A stretch of DNA of 64,000 bases from Morinoia aosen (Eukaryota; Arthropoda; Malacostraca; Amphipoda; Talitridae): assembly GCA_030386875.1 (NCBI GenBank), contig CM059558.1, forward strand, positions 2,985,501-3,049,500. The letters are read 5' to 3'. The translations under genes and the position numbers were made by a program. Under the pieces are notes generated by a model, which saw only the letters and a list, made by a program, of their open reading frames with translations, was not told the origin of the DNA and ran no database searches. Numbering within the stretch: the stretch's first letter is position 1; each line of letters begins with the position of its first letter. Below, in pieces: positions 44,905 to 56,465 of the stretch.

Positions 44905-45035
44905 GTATTGCTCAGTAGTATTCAAGTCAAATTCGGTTGTACTTTGGTCAAATTCGGTAGTATTTGAGTCAAATCCAGTGGTATTCAAATCAAATTCTTA
45001 GTATTTAAGTCAAATTCATGAGTATTTAACGTCTC
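44905..45035. repeat. Short tandem repeat with AGTATTCAAGTCAAATTC unit
   Basis: Five to six imperfect units of 21-28 bp containing GTATT(C/T)AAGTCAAATTC. AT-rich, non-coding. Confidence 0.8.
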
Positions 45036-45578
45036 TTGTGACGCCCATAAGCATACTTAGTGACCGTATCTGTGATACGAGTTTCACCAGTGCACAAGTA
45101 CAAGAATATTTTAATGGCGGGTACTATTAAGATCTATATATTTGTTTGTTATCCACGTCTGGAGGATTTATTTAAGCTCAATTTCCAAACTCATCACTGT
45201 TGATTAATGTTAATGAAAGCAATTATTTACATTTCACACGGATATATAATATATTATGTCTGTAACCAGTTTAACTTCCGACCGCAAGTGAGTGATGAGC
45301 GTATCTGTGATACAGGTTTCGATACCTTACCGGTATAAACTCATTTACAGCCTAATCTAATATAAATATTGCTAGGTGTTAGTCCGGGAGAGGAATAATA
45401 TCGGAAAAGAGATTAATATCGGAAAAAAAACAAAGATAGAATGCCGTATCGGATATTAAGGTTCTTTTTTAATATTTTCTTTTTTTTGTCAATCAATGCA
45501 GAATGCTTCTATTTTAATCGCATTTTTCTTTATTATCATACGTGACTCATTAAAGCATCGGATAAACAAATATTGGAT

Positions 45579-45795
45579 ACGCACGGTACTGGTACGCACG
45601 GTACTGGCACGCACGGTACTGGCACGCACGGTACTGGCACGCACGGTACTGGCACGCACGGTACAGGCACGCACGAAACTGGCACGCATGATACTGGCAC
45701 GCACGGTACTGACACGCACGGTACTGGCACGCACGGTATTGGCACGCACGGTACTGGCACGCACGATACTGGCACGCACGATACTGGCACGCACA
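45579..45795. repeat. 15-bp minisatellite, about 14 copies
   Basis: Unit GCACGGTACTGGCAC with occasional substitutions (GATACTGG, GAAACTGG, GGTATTGG). Since 15 is divisible by three, it reads as an uninterrupted pentapeptide repeat in several frames on both strands; these are not supported as genes. Confidence 0.92.
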
Positions 45796-45799
45796 TTTA

Positions 45800-46680
45800 A
45801 ACGTTATATAATTGTTTACCGTATATATTGCCTCAGTTGCTCACTTCACACGCACGCAGAACAAGCCAACCCTCAGCGATGTGTGACGCTGAACAAGTCT
45901 CCTGGTCACTAACAAGCCTCCACCTTCTCGTGGTGTACAACTCTAAATTTTATTCATGCATAAACGAAGTATCAAGGAAGTTCATTGAGATTTAATATCA
46001 TTAATTTTGAAAAGTTTCAAAATTAATTTTATTATTTTGAAAAATCCTGCTCGCCCAACCAGAGCATGCAAAATTTACGGCTAACACTTTATAGCGAAAT
46101 TATAAAACCCGCAAGAATAAACGTGACTTCTGCGCACACACGGCCGGTCTTCTTGAGTATGAAATTTTCTATACTTATAATTTAACTGATGACGCTAAGG
46201 CTGCAAAAGAAATAGGTCAGCTTATGCCAAGAACAGGTGGACGAAACCGAGATCGTGAAGGCACACATGCGCAGCGCCTCTCGACCTCTTTCTTGCACTG
46301 CCCTGCCACGGGCCACGGCTAGGTGCACCAAGTAATTTCCTGAAAGAGTGGGTGGTGTGGTGCGTCACGGGCCCAGAACCAATAGAAACACAGATAAACA
46401 GAGATGCACCACCTGGCCAAAATATCCAAACTAACCCAGCGAGCTGCACGAGGCAGTACGACAAGTTGGGCAACAACAACACCACTTCGTCGCATTTGAA
46501 TCAGCCACAATGTCTTATAATTATTCACAGGAGCTTGAGCATGGAAGGTAAGGATTGAAATTTTTTATTGACAATTTTTTCTGTAGAAACTCATTGAGAG
46601 TTTATGAGGGCTTCCCAATCTTTTGTGGATTAATGGTAGTAAAATTTCGTTGACAAGTTTTTTGAGCGCGTTGCTATGCT
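45800..46680. other. No gene seen
   Basis: Non-coding sequence between the minisatellites and the hAT element. A segment near 46250-46530 has a more balanced composition and may be an old repeat, but it matches nothing I can name. Confidence 0.35.
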
Positions 46681-46799
46681 GTAATACAGTGGTTCTTAAC
46701 CTTTTTTGGCAGTGACCCAAAATATGTCCCAAATAAGTGCCGCGACCCAAGCCTCCATAATAATAATAAAATCGTTCATAGTATGATTATTCTTTTGAA

Positions 46800-48420
46800 A
46801 ACAGGTTACTATAGGTTTGCACTCTAGAAACAGAAATGATTGTTGTCGTGTTTATCAATATAAACAGTACATTAGAACAACAATGACGTCTGAAATCGAC
46901 AAACATATTTTCCATAATTGTCATAGTTCTACTATGGAAGATTCTCGTCGTGTTCAAATAACGTTAAGAAAGGGTTGTTTTGGCCAAGCAACCATCTTCT
47001 AAAAGACCCGACGTTGGATAATATGTTCTCGACAATAAGCACAGCATTTCTGAACTCTACAAACTACGCTTCGAGACGAGCTTCACCAACCGCCAAGCAT
47101 CATTCGAATACCAGCCAGCGAACCTCACACCCTCTACGAAACCCACCATTGGACTTCGGACCCACTGCCACGTAGCCGACGCCTGTACCGGAGATCATTT
47201 CAAGATACTTCCATATTTCTTCGTATATTTAAACTTCTTCCTGCGAGACCTAAAATGTTATCCATTCTACGTAAATTATTTGCTATTTGATTATAAAGCT
47301 TAATCCATTTGAATCATCTCCCAACGCTTGCTATTTTATGTGATATTTTAACGTAAAGCTCCAGGAAAGTGAACGTGTTTGTTCTCACTTGAAACGGCGT
47401 CTCACAGCCTCTTTCTGGGCAGTGTGCACAAGCGGCATTAGGACTGGTGTCGCCAATTGAGCAAGACGTGTAATCCCCCGCTCTTGCCCTTGCGGGCAGA
47501 GTGGAGGAGGTTCTTTAGTTAAAGTTGTTTGAATGGTCAACCGCCAGTCGGAAGAACCACAGCTAAGTATCACGCCATATACTCATCTACATTCTCATCA
47601 ATACTCCGATGTAACTTCATGTGTAGGGATAGATTAACCTCGTTCGATGTAACTCTAGACGATCTTTGTTTCTCAATTAATTACTCAGCACCGAGGCTCC
47701 ACCTCATGTAAGATGTTCTTGTCGGACTTCTCAATGTGTTAATAATCTATATTTCGTCTGTTGTTCACGTTAAAAGGCTTCACCTGCTTATTTAAAGTAA
47801 TAATGCGAACTCCTATAAATGTGTCATCCGATAGGTCAGAATTAACTCAATCACCGAGATCTGATAGCATTGTAATCATTTAGAACCTCTAATATGCTAT
47901 GTATATCGTGAGTCGCTTCTTATTTCCGAATATGTCATCCTTTTTGCTAATTGAGTTTGTAGACGTCGTCATTATAACATATATTTGCGTTGCAGCCATC
48001 TCGTCATTCACCTTTATGATGTCCTACTTAACTTGTTATGATTATATGATTATTTACAATTAATGACATTGAAAGGTCAGAATCTTAATTAGATCTATAT
48101 TGAAATAACAAAATATAATAATTGAGGCCTTCCGTCTCGACCATCGACCTTAAGAAAATGAAAGCAATGAGAAAAAGACGTTAAATAATGCAGAGAAAGA
48201 ATTGCCTCCTGAAATTGGCCGGCGAATAATACGACATCGATGAGAAATTACGATCACGACTTAAATGGTGGCAGCAAATATAGGATCATGACATTATTAC
48301 AGACTCAAATTAGGTATATATGACTTTCATGCTTTCAAAATGAAAATAAGGAAAAAATTACTGTGATGAATCTTTCCAAAAAATTACAGTTAATAATAAA
48401 AAAAGTTTTATGTTTCCACT
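46800..48420. other. Interior of the hAT element without recognised gene
   Basis: Mixed-composition sequence, including 46880-47170 with several short frames that match no family. It may be a further old insertion in the hAT element. Confidence 0.35.
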
Positions 48421-48429
48421 ACTGTAATC

Positions 48430-50110
48430 AGTGAGAACCTCGACCTTGAATTGTGTTGGTCAGCTCCTCAAATCTGGATGATTTTGTAGTTAGACTACAT
48501 TTTAGGTCATCTTAGGTTTGTGAGCGGTTTTTGTACTTTGTTTTCAATGACTGTCTGGGCAGAATACCCTGCGTCACACAAATATGTTGTGGCAAAAGGA
48601 AGTTGAGCTTTCATGGCTCCACCTCCAAGAATTAGTTTTTCTCTTTACTTTTTTATCCAAAATTAGCCCAGTGGTTCAAGTTGCTTTTTAAAATTGGAAA
48701 GTGTTTTATCATTTTTAATTTCAAAAAGCTGCTCCTATAGGTTGATGATGTTTGGAATATCCTCGAGTTTTTCTTCAGCAGCAATGTTGAATGGTTTTCT
48801 TATCCAACTGTATTATGCGCATTAGCTTGGACACGGGTTGTTCAATGTCTTAGACGTCAAACTCAATGAGAAATTAATCGGTATTTTTCAGAGGTACATT
48901 TAACAATGAAATGATGGTTTTCTTGCTTTTAGGTTATTAATCCACAACTTTAGTTTTGCGTTGAATTATGATAATTTTTCAGAGAGCCCAATCGATATAT
49001 ATATATGATCGATATATATATATGTGTCGATATATTCATGGAAATAATCTCAGCAAATATATCTGCAAGGAATGCTACTAGCATCAGACAATTTGAAACT
49101 GAAATCTGTCTGTAAGTTTAGGTTTCTTTTCAGCCAGAAACATCTCTGTTTCCATCCGTAATTCAAGCAATCGTTGAAGAACCTTTTCTCGATATCAGAA
49201 TCGATATTTTTAGAAATCGATACTTAGAATCGATATCAGAACACATTTGAGAAAAAAACCTGGAATTGAGCGCCCTAGCTTTGATGAAATTAACTGTTTG
49301 AATTACTTCCTGCATCACGTTCTGCAGCTCTTTAGAAAACTTCTGAGCAGCATGATTTTCACGGAGAAGAAGATAGTGAACAATCACCACAGATGGATTT
49401 TCCTGCTTTACTCTAGAGGTAAAACCGGAACGAGCTCCTAACATTGCTGGTGCACCATCACAACCAACCCTACAACACTGTTTCCAGTTAAGACCTTCTT
49501 CTCTGAAGAAAGAATTCACTATTTGGAAAATATTCTATCCAGTTTGTTGTGGTTTGCAGTGGTTGGCAAAACAAAAATTCTTCTTCCATATCATGTTGAC
49601 CTTGGTAACGTACATAAGTCTTAAGCAGGGCATCATCACTCAAATCAGTTGACTCGTCTGCTGGAGACCGAACTGTACACTTTCTTTAATGGCTTCCATG
49701 ACCTGTGTTTTAAAATCGCAAGACATAATCTGACTTATTTTTTAAGTATGTAGTTGGAAGAGGATCATGTTCAATTTTTTTTAACCAATTCCTTTCCAAT
49801 TGTTGTTTGCACCAAGCCCAAAGTAGCAGGTTTAATCATTTCCTCACCTATCGTATTGAGCTTTTTTGCTTATGCAATTTTCCAAATTTTCCAGCTTACT
49901 AAAAATGAAGCAAGTATTACTTGTGGCTTGCCGATAACTACTGGGTTCATAGTAGCATCCAGTCGCTGCCTTTTCAGTTCTTGTTTTATTCTTTCAAACA
50001 CGCTGCGGTCTTTGTTGGCCAATCCACCGAGTTTGCTTTCTAAATATCGTTGAAGTCTGTTTTTCTTGAAGGATTTGTTACTTGAAACGTTTCCACAATG
50101 GCCACATTGG
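48430..50110 (-). pseudogene. hAT transposase remnant (ZBED5-like type)
   Basis: Minus-strand pieces in order: near 50040, an N-terminal piece with RYLESKLGGLANKDRS; around 49600-49720 ADESTDLSDDALLKTYVRYQ and EEEFLFCQPL, the segment around the first catalytic Asp; at 49163-49519 CDGAPAMLGARSGF, then FIKARALNSRFF; near 48550-48620 LPFATTYLCDAGYSAQTVIE, the C-terminal dimerisation region. These are hallmarks of hAT transposases related to those that gave rise to vertebrate ZBED5-type genes. Frameshifts and stops separate the pieces, and the N-terminal BED finger is not seen. Confidence 0.8.
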
Positions 50111-50388
50111 GGTTCAAGTACGTTTTAATGAGTTGCATATGTGAAACCCGAGATGAAATAACACAGCTGTGTGTTCTCCTACTGGCCGTCGAAGTGGTAC
50201 TCAACAGCCTGAAAATAACAGAAAAATACAATGGTTGTTCAAATTATTCCATATGCTGGTTAGATAGGTAACATTGAATACCATATTAATATGGGAAAGC
50301 ATTGCATTTTCAGAGAGTCTGGGTAGTCAGAACTGCTCAAAATTATCGATTATTTATCAAAATTATAGTATTTTGATGTTATATAAAG

Positions 50389-50690
50389 GGTCGCTCTCCG
50401 TGGTACAGTGGTTAAGGGATCAGCCTTGTATGTTGGAGACGAGGGTTCGTTTCCCGGCGCTGGCGCGGAGATTTTCCCCGTTGGGTATAAAAGAAAGCTC
50501 AAGCACATACCCCACTCAACCCAGGTGTCGGAAATGGGTACCGGCTTTACGGGGGAACCGTCATGGTGTCCTATATATAGGGTTAGTTATAAGACATTTG
50601 AAAAACCAATGCTTAAGATCATATGTATCAGGCTTGATTGGAAATAAAGCATCCCAAAGATGCCGATGTTTGTTGTTTGTTTTGTTTTAT
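50389..50690 (+). repeat. tRNA-derived SINE, copy 1
   Basis: Begins CTCTCCGTGGTACAGTGG, which holds an A-box-like TGGTACAGTGG, followed by a B-box-like GGTTCGTTTCC at about 50446. The body contains TTTCCCCGTTGGGTATAAA, AATGGGTACCGGCTTTACGG and ATATATAGG, and ends near AATAAAGCATCCCAAAGATG. It is ~90% identical to the copy at 53018-53330. It lies inside the hAT element. Confidence 0.88.
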
Positions 50691-50784
50691 ATTTATTTTA
50701 CACAAAATCTCAGCGACCCAATGAAATGGCTTGGCGACCCAACTTTGGGTCGCGACCCAGGGGTTAAGAACCACTGCTGTAATG

Positions 50785-50900
50785 GAATATATAATGCCGT
50801 CAGGTTATTATTGGAAGTAATGAAATTAATTATGTCTTGAAATATTTCTTGGTAAATAGTAATTATCATACCAATTTAAATACGGTTGTTGATGATAATT
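50785..50900. other. Flank of the hAT insertion
   Basis: AT-rich sequence following the right-hand target duplication; nothing recognised. Confidence 0.4.
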
Positions 50901-51240
50901 TTGTAGTCAGTAGTAGTAAGGGGAAAGAGCTTGCCAGCCCAATTTAGGATTTATGGAGGATTTCAGCAATTAAAGAACGATCTTGAAAAGCCTCAAAGCC
51001 TCATCCATGATTTTTGGAGGATTTCAGCAATTAAAGAACGATCTTGAAAAGCCTCAAAATTCATGATTTTACGAAATAACTGGAGAAGTGAAAAAATATA
51101 CTTATTTTTCATAATTATTTCAATAGTTAAATTGTTACAATTAGGAAAAAATAATTTTCACTGAAATTTTTAAAGAAGTATATAATTTCTGTAAAACGTT
51201 TAAGTATCCCCCTAAAATATTTTCATTTTCTTTACAACTA
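50900..51240 (+). repeat. Dispersed repeat with internal 61-bp duplication, upstream of the + strand Polinton
   Basis: Matches 41380-41680 in inverted orientation. Within it a 61-bp segment is tandemly duplicated: GGAGGATTTCAGCAATTAAA occurs at 50955 and 51016, each followed by GAACGATCTTGAAAAGCCTC. No coding frame is recognised. Confidence 0.7.
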
Positions 51241-51414
51241 TAGAAAATTTATTAGAAGAAACTGATGTATGCAAATACAGGTTGGGAATCTTTTGCTGTA
51301 AATTTAGGTTTAAAAGATTATCAAGGGTATAATGAGTGTGTGCTTTTAAGCATGTCAAATAATCTTTAAAATATAGTTATGAATTCTTATTAAGTTTCTC
51401 GTTTGTGCCCTACA

Positions 51415-51705
51415 TCATGACGCAATCTCCTTTCCGATTGTAAAACATGATGCAATCTTCTTGAAAACTTTTCGATTGTAAAACATGACGCAATCTCCTT
51501 TCCGGTTGTAAAACATGATGCAATATTCTTAGATACTTTCCAGCTGTAAAACATGATGCAATATCCTTTCCGATTGTAAAACATGATCCAATCTTCTTGA
51601 AAACTTTTCGATTGTAAAACATGATGCAATCCCCTTTAAATACTTTCCGGTTGTAAAACATGATGCAATCTTCCTAAATACTTTCCGGTTGCAAAACATG
51701 ATGCA
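51415..51705. repeat. Minisatellite of TTGTAAAACATGATGCAATC units
   Basis: Eight to nine units of about 31 bp and 39-40 bp, alternating according to whether the joint reads CTCCTTTCCG or CTTCTTGAAAACTTTTC. It ends ~140 bp before the polymerase start codon. Confidence 0.9.
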
Positions 51706-51856
51706 AGATTTAATTGCTCGTCATGATGAAATTTTTGTAATAAGGAGTGAAAATTTCCGGGTTCACTTCAGATGCTCTCTCACCTGAGTACTTAAAGGAG
51801 GTGCTACTACTGAACTCACCCTTTTTCAAATTAGATGAACTTTTATTGTATTAAAA

Positions 51857-54800
51857 ATGGTATATGATAAATCATCAGATGTATATACATTATATAACAA
51901 TGAAAAAACACGACAACATAAAAACTCGAAAAAACCCACAAAGAAAGTATTGACTTCATTTGATCTTGAAAAAAATAAAATACCCTCAGATAAGAATCTT
52001 ATAAAAATGAATAAACCATTCAATGTATTCTGTAATATCTGCAATGTATCTATTAAAAACTTTAACAAACATGAGAAGACACTGACACACATGAAAAACA
52101 CTAATAATATGTTAATATCTAATAAATTCTTCACTCTACGTAAAAATAAGGTAAAAAAATATTGTGACATATGTAAAAAACACATGACAAATATCTATAG
52201 TCATAGAAAATCATTGAAACATTTCCGGAATGTGTATGGATGTAAATTTAGAAAAGTTACTAGAGCAATAAATGGAATGAGCTCACAGTATGATTACGGA
52301 GATATTTCAATCAAGGATTATGAGGTATTTCTCAGAAACTTCACACCTGAAATTGAAAAAGTAATAAAAAAATCAAGCATTTGACAATCTCAAGTTACAG
52401 CTTAATTTAAAAGTGCAATTTTATAAATTAAAATTAGAAAATGAAAAGCTAAGCTGCCAAGCTTGGTTCAACTCTGGCAAATTTGTGACAGCATCAAAAG
52501 GATACATAGAAATTGCAAATTTACACAAAGAGGTTGTTAATAAAATCGATGACTTCACAAGAAATTCATCTGGTTGGATAGTTGAACAATTATTAGAGTT
52601 CAGTTTGAAAATCGTTGAATACAAACCGATTACAGGGTCAAGCTATATTGAATTACCTGAGAAGTTTCGAAATCCCAATTATAAATTAATAAATATACAA
52701 AACACCGACAATGAATGCTTTAAATGGTGTATCGCGAGATATTTCTGTCTAGATGAAAAAAACGGTCATCGAATTTCTAAAAGACTAAAAGCTGAAGCCG
52801 AGAAACTCAATTTTTCTGATATAAGGTTCCCCGTAGAACTAAAAAGTATAACCAAATTCGAAAAAAATAATAACATTTCCGTTAACGTTTATAGTTTTAA
52901 TTATAATAATGAATTGTGTCCACTTAGAATATCAACATCAAAGAATAAAGATGTGGTATCATTACTATTCATTAGAGATACAAACACGACTCACTATGTT
53001 CTCATGAAATCATTGAGCACAGCGTTGACACTCTCCGTGGCACAGCGGTTAAGGGATCGGACTTGTATGCTGGAAGTCGCGGGTTCGTTCCCAGCGCTGG
53101 CGCGAAGATTTTCCCCGTTGGGTATAAGGGAAAGCTCAAGCACAATACCCCACTCAACCCAGGTGTCGGAAATGGGTACCGGCTTTACGGGGGAACCGTC
53201 ATGGTGTCCTATATATAGGCTTAGTTATAAGACATTTGAAAAACCAATGCTAAGATCATATGTATCAGGCTTGATTGGAAATAAAGCATCCCAAAGATGC
53301 CGATGTTAACCTTTAATGTTAACCTTTGAGTCATTTTTGTAAAACCAGTAACCATTACACAAAACATGTATGTCCGTATTGTTTATCAGTTTTTAGAAGA
53401 TCAGATATTCTAGATAAACATAAAGACGATTGCTCAGTTCACACTCCAACAAAGTATGTGCTTGAAGGAGGTAAATTGAAATTTAAACATTACCAAAAAA
53501 CAATTAGACATCCCTTCGCAATTTATGCTGACTTCGAACCAACATTGACAAAAATAGATACGTGTCAACCAAATCAAATCTCAAGTTACACCATGAACAT
53601 TCAGAAGCACAATCCTAATTCATTCTGTTGCTATATAAAATCTGAAGCAGATGAATATTCCCGTTTAGAAATATATAATGGTAAAGATGCTTACCAAAAG
53701 TTTGTAGAATATTTAGAAAAAGAAACCAAGAGAATTTATAGTCTGTTGAAAATAAATAAGAAAATGTATTTACCATCAGATAAATTCGAAAAATATAAAG
53801 AAGCCACAAGATGCTATGTATGTGGCGAAGAATTTACGGAAGATAACTATAAAGTTAGAGACCACAATCATTTGACAGGTCATTACAGAGGTCCAGCTCA
53901 TTTAAAATGTAATTTAAAAATTAGGAATCCTAATTTTATACCTGTGTTTCTGCACAATCTGTCTAATTACGATGCTCATTTGTTCGTGAAAGACTTGGGA
54001 AATATATCCGGAAAGTTGAACGTTATTCCACAAACAGATGAAGAATATATTAGTTTTACACAAACCATAAAAGTAGATTCCTATGTATGTAAATATACAG
54101 GAAAAATTAAAGATATCACCAGAGACTTACGGTTCTTAGACAGCTACAGGTTTTTACCTTCATCTCTAGATAAACTTTCGAAGAATTTATCTGAGCACAA
54201 AGAATTGTCGAAGTTCTTTCTCAATGAACAACAATTAGAGTTGATCAACAAAAAAGGTATTTATCCGTATGAATATGTAAATAGTTATGAAAAAATGAAC
54301 GTTAATAGTTTACCAGCTAAAAGTGAATTCTACAGTAGATTAAATAATAAAAATATTTCAGAAGATGAATATCAGCATGCACTCAAAGTGTGGAGAGCTT
54401 TTAATTGTACAACATTCAAAGATTACCATAATTTATATCTAAAAGTCGATACATTATTACTAGCCGAAGTATTTGAAGAATTTAGACTAACATGCATGAA
54501 AACTTATTCTCTAGATCCAGCACATTATTTTACAGCTCCCGGATTGTCTTTTGATGCTCTACTGAAACATACAAAAATAGAATTGGACTTGTTTGAAGAT
54601 CCTGATATAGCTCCTATTCATTGAAAAAGGAATAAGAGGTGGGATTTCTACAATATCAACACGATATGCGAAAGCAAACAATCCATATATTCCAGAAACA
54701 TTCGATGAAGGAAAACAAAATAATTTTATCACATACATAGATGCAAATAATCTTTACGGATGGGCTATGTGTCGATCATTACCTACTGGAAACTTTAAAT

Positions 54801-55921
54801 GGAAAAATCCAAAGTCGAAACTCAAAGCAGATAAAGGTCATATATTAGAAGTTGATTTAAGTTATCCGAAAGACTTACATGCTCTCCATAATGATTTACC
54901 ATTAGCTCCAGAAAATATCAAAGTAAACGATGTATATAAATTAATTCCACATCTTGGAAAACGAGAAAAATATGTTGTACATCTTAAATCTCTAACACAA
55001 TATCTAGATCTAGGATTGAAGTTAGAGAAAATTCATAGAATATTAGAGTTTGATGAAAGTCCATGGATGAAATCATATATTGATATCAACACAAAAATGC
55101 GTCAGCAAGCTAAATCTGAATTTGAAAAAGACTTCTACAAGCTGATGAACAATTCAGTATTTGGTAAAACAATGGAAAATATTAGAAATAGAGTAGATGT
55201 GTGTTTGGTAAAGTCAGAGAAAGAATTAATTAAATTAGCAAATAAACCAAACTTTACCAGTTTTAAAATATTCTCAGAAAATTTGATAGCATGTCATATG
55301 CAAAAACAAAGACTGAAATTTGATAAACCAATCTACGTAGGGTTATCTGTATTGGATATAAGTAAAACATTAATGTATGATTTCCATTATAATCATATTA
55401 AAAAGAAATATGGTAATAAGGCAAAGTTGTTGTTTACAGATACAGATTCATTATGTTATGATATCGAAACAAAAGATTTGTACAAAGATATGGAAAGAAA
55501 TAAAGACTTGTATGATACATCAAACTATTCTAAAGAACACTTCCAATATTCAACTGATAATATGAAAGTAATTGGGAAAATGAAAGACGAAACTTGTGGA
55601 ATACCAATTGAAGAATTCGTCGGTCTCAGAGCAAAACTCTATTGTTACAAGACGAAAAATTCCGTGAGTAAGAAAGCAAAAGGGGTAAGTAAGAACATAA
55701 CTGAGCACTATATCACAATGGATGAATATAAAAGAGCATTGAATAATGAAACAATATACAAAACGATGTATAATATCCAAAGTGTTAACCATGAATTATA
55801 TACTAAAGAAATAAATAAGATTGCATTAAATGGTAATGATGACAAGCGACTAATATTACCAGATGGTATCAACACACTAGCATTAAATCACTATAAAATA
55901 TCTTCAACAAATAAAGTATAA
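51857..55921 (+). pseudogene. polB: Protein-primed DNA polymerase B, interrupted
   Basis: Starts at ATG 51857 and ends with TAA at 55919-55921. The N-terminus has zinc-finger-like segments (CNICNVSIKNFNKHEKTLTH; CDICKKHMTNIYSHRKSLKH), then the DNECFKWCIARYF block. The exonuclease domain begins at YADFEP near 53527. An HNH-like insert follows (CYVCGEEF, then RDHNHLTGHYRG and CN near 53810-53910). Polymerase motifs: A, YIDANNLYG near 54735; B, NNSVFGK near 55147; C, FTDTDS near 55435. Damage: a frameshift in an A-run near 52365, insertion of a tRNA-derived SINE at 53018-53330, and a frameshift near 54615. The enzyme would replicate the linear genome from a protein primer. All catalytic motifs are still readable, so the inactivation looks recent. 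Confidence 0.92.
53018..53330 (+). repeat. tRNA-derived SINE, copy 2, inside the polymerase gene
   Basis: A 313-bp insertion with A-box-like TGGCACAGCGG and B-box-like GGTTCGTTCCC, close to the copy at 50389-50690. It is flanked by TTGAG on both sides (53013-53017 and 53326-53330), a short target duplication. The minus-strand Polinton remnant shows the uninterrupted sequence at this place, which fixes both ends. Confidence 0.9.
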
Positions 55922-55924
55922 AAA

Positions 55925-56455
55925 ATGATTATCTACAACAATAATGACTTTTATAACCAAGATTTATTATCTGTTGAAAATGAACAGTATTTGAGCGATT
56001 TGAAATCAATAGTTAATGAAGAAAAAACTGGGAAGGGTATTGTAAATACATTGCTTAGAAAACTTCCATTACCTGAAATGCATTTGAAATTACCATCTAA
56101 TATTCAATCTGAACAAGTTCCGAACGGTTCATTCAACAATAAACATACCTACTCATTTTGCGGTCCAGGAACTAAGGTGCAGAAGCGAATTCAAGAAGGT
56201 TATCGAGGAGTTAACTCACTCGATCAGGCTTGTAAGAATCATGACATATTTTATTCACAACATTCAACAACGAAAGCAAGAAATTATGCTGATGATATTC
56301 TGGCAAAAAGAGCCGCTGGAATTGCAACTGATCCAAATGAATCAGAATACGTTCGGCAAGATGCTAAATTAGTTAACGCAATTATGGCAGGTAAGAGTTG
56401 GGCAGGAATGGGCCTCTCGTCGACAAAAAACTATCAAACACGCTCACTGATGTGA
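55925..56455 (+). CDS. Phospholipase-A2-domain protein (parvovirus VP1-like type)
   Basis: 176 aa, intact, starting 3 bases after the polymerase stop behind AAAGTATAAAA. The middle holds FCGPGTKVQKRI (calcium-loop GPG) and, about 15 residues later, LDQACKNHDIFY, with the His-Asp catalytic pair. This is the pattern of the small PLA2 domains in parvovirus capsid proteins, which help particles escape endosomes; similar domains are known from some Polinton/adintovirus genomes. The N-terminal ~55 residues are unassigned, and the C-terminus is a short basic/amphipathic tail. The same gene stands in the same place in the minus-strand copy. The PLA2 domain call is good; virion location is inferred. 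Confidence 0.82.
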   Translation: MIIYNNNDFYNQDLLSVENEQYLSDLKSIVNEEKTGKGIVNTLLRKLPLPEMHLKLPSNIQSEQVPNGSFNNKHTYSFCGPGTKVQKRIQEGYRGVNSLDQACKNHDIFYSQHSTTKARNYADDILAKRAAGIATDPNESEYVRQDAKLVNAIMAGKSWAGMGLSSTKNYQTRSLM

Positions 56456-56465
56456 GCGATAAATC

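Larger units (their letters stand above)
46687..50776. mobile_element. hAT transposon, both ends and target duplication present, inactive
   Basis: The left end CAGTGGTTCTTAACC (46687-46701) is the exact reverse complement of the right end GGTTAAGAACCACTG (50762-50776). The flanks CTGTAATA (46679-46686) and CTGTAATG (50777-50784) match at 7 of 8 positions, the 8-bp duplication typical of hAT. Subterminal copies of GCGACCCAA occur at both ends. It carries a decayed transposase on the minus strand and a tRNA-derived SINE near the right end. Confidence 0.9.

Noticed and set aside
45489-45912. Long open frames on both strands at the 15-bp repeat (TGTHG- and TVRAS-type peptides)
   Set aside because: The unit length is a multiple of three and lacks stops, so open frames arise automatically; no start context, no conserved domain.
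46222-46558. Open frames around 46.3-46.5 kb (GVVVAQLV-type peptide)
   Set aside because: Such peptides commonly come from old SINE-like sequence; no tRNA boxes or boundaries could be fixed, so no feature is claimed.
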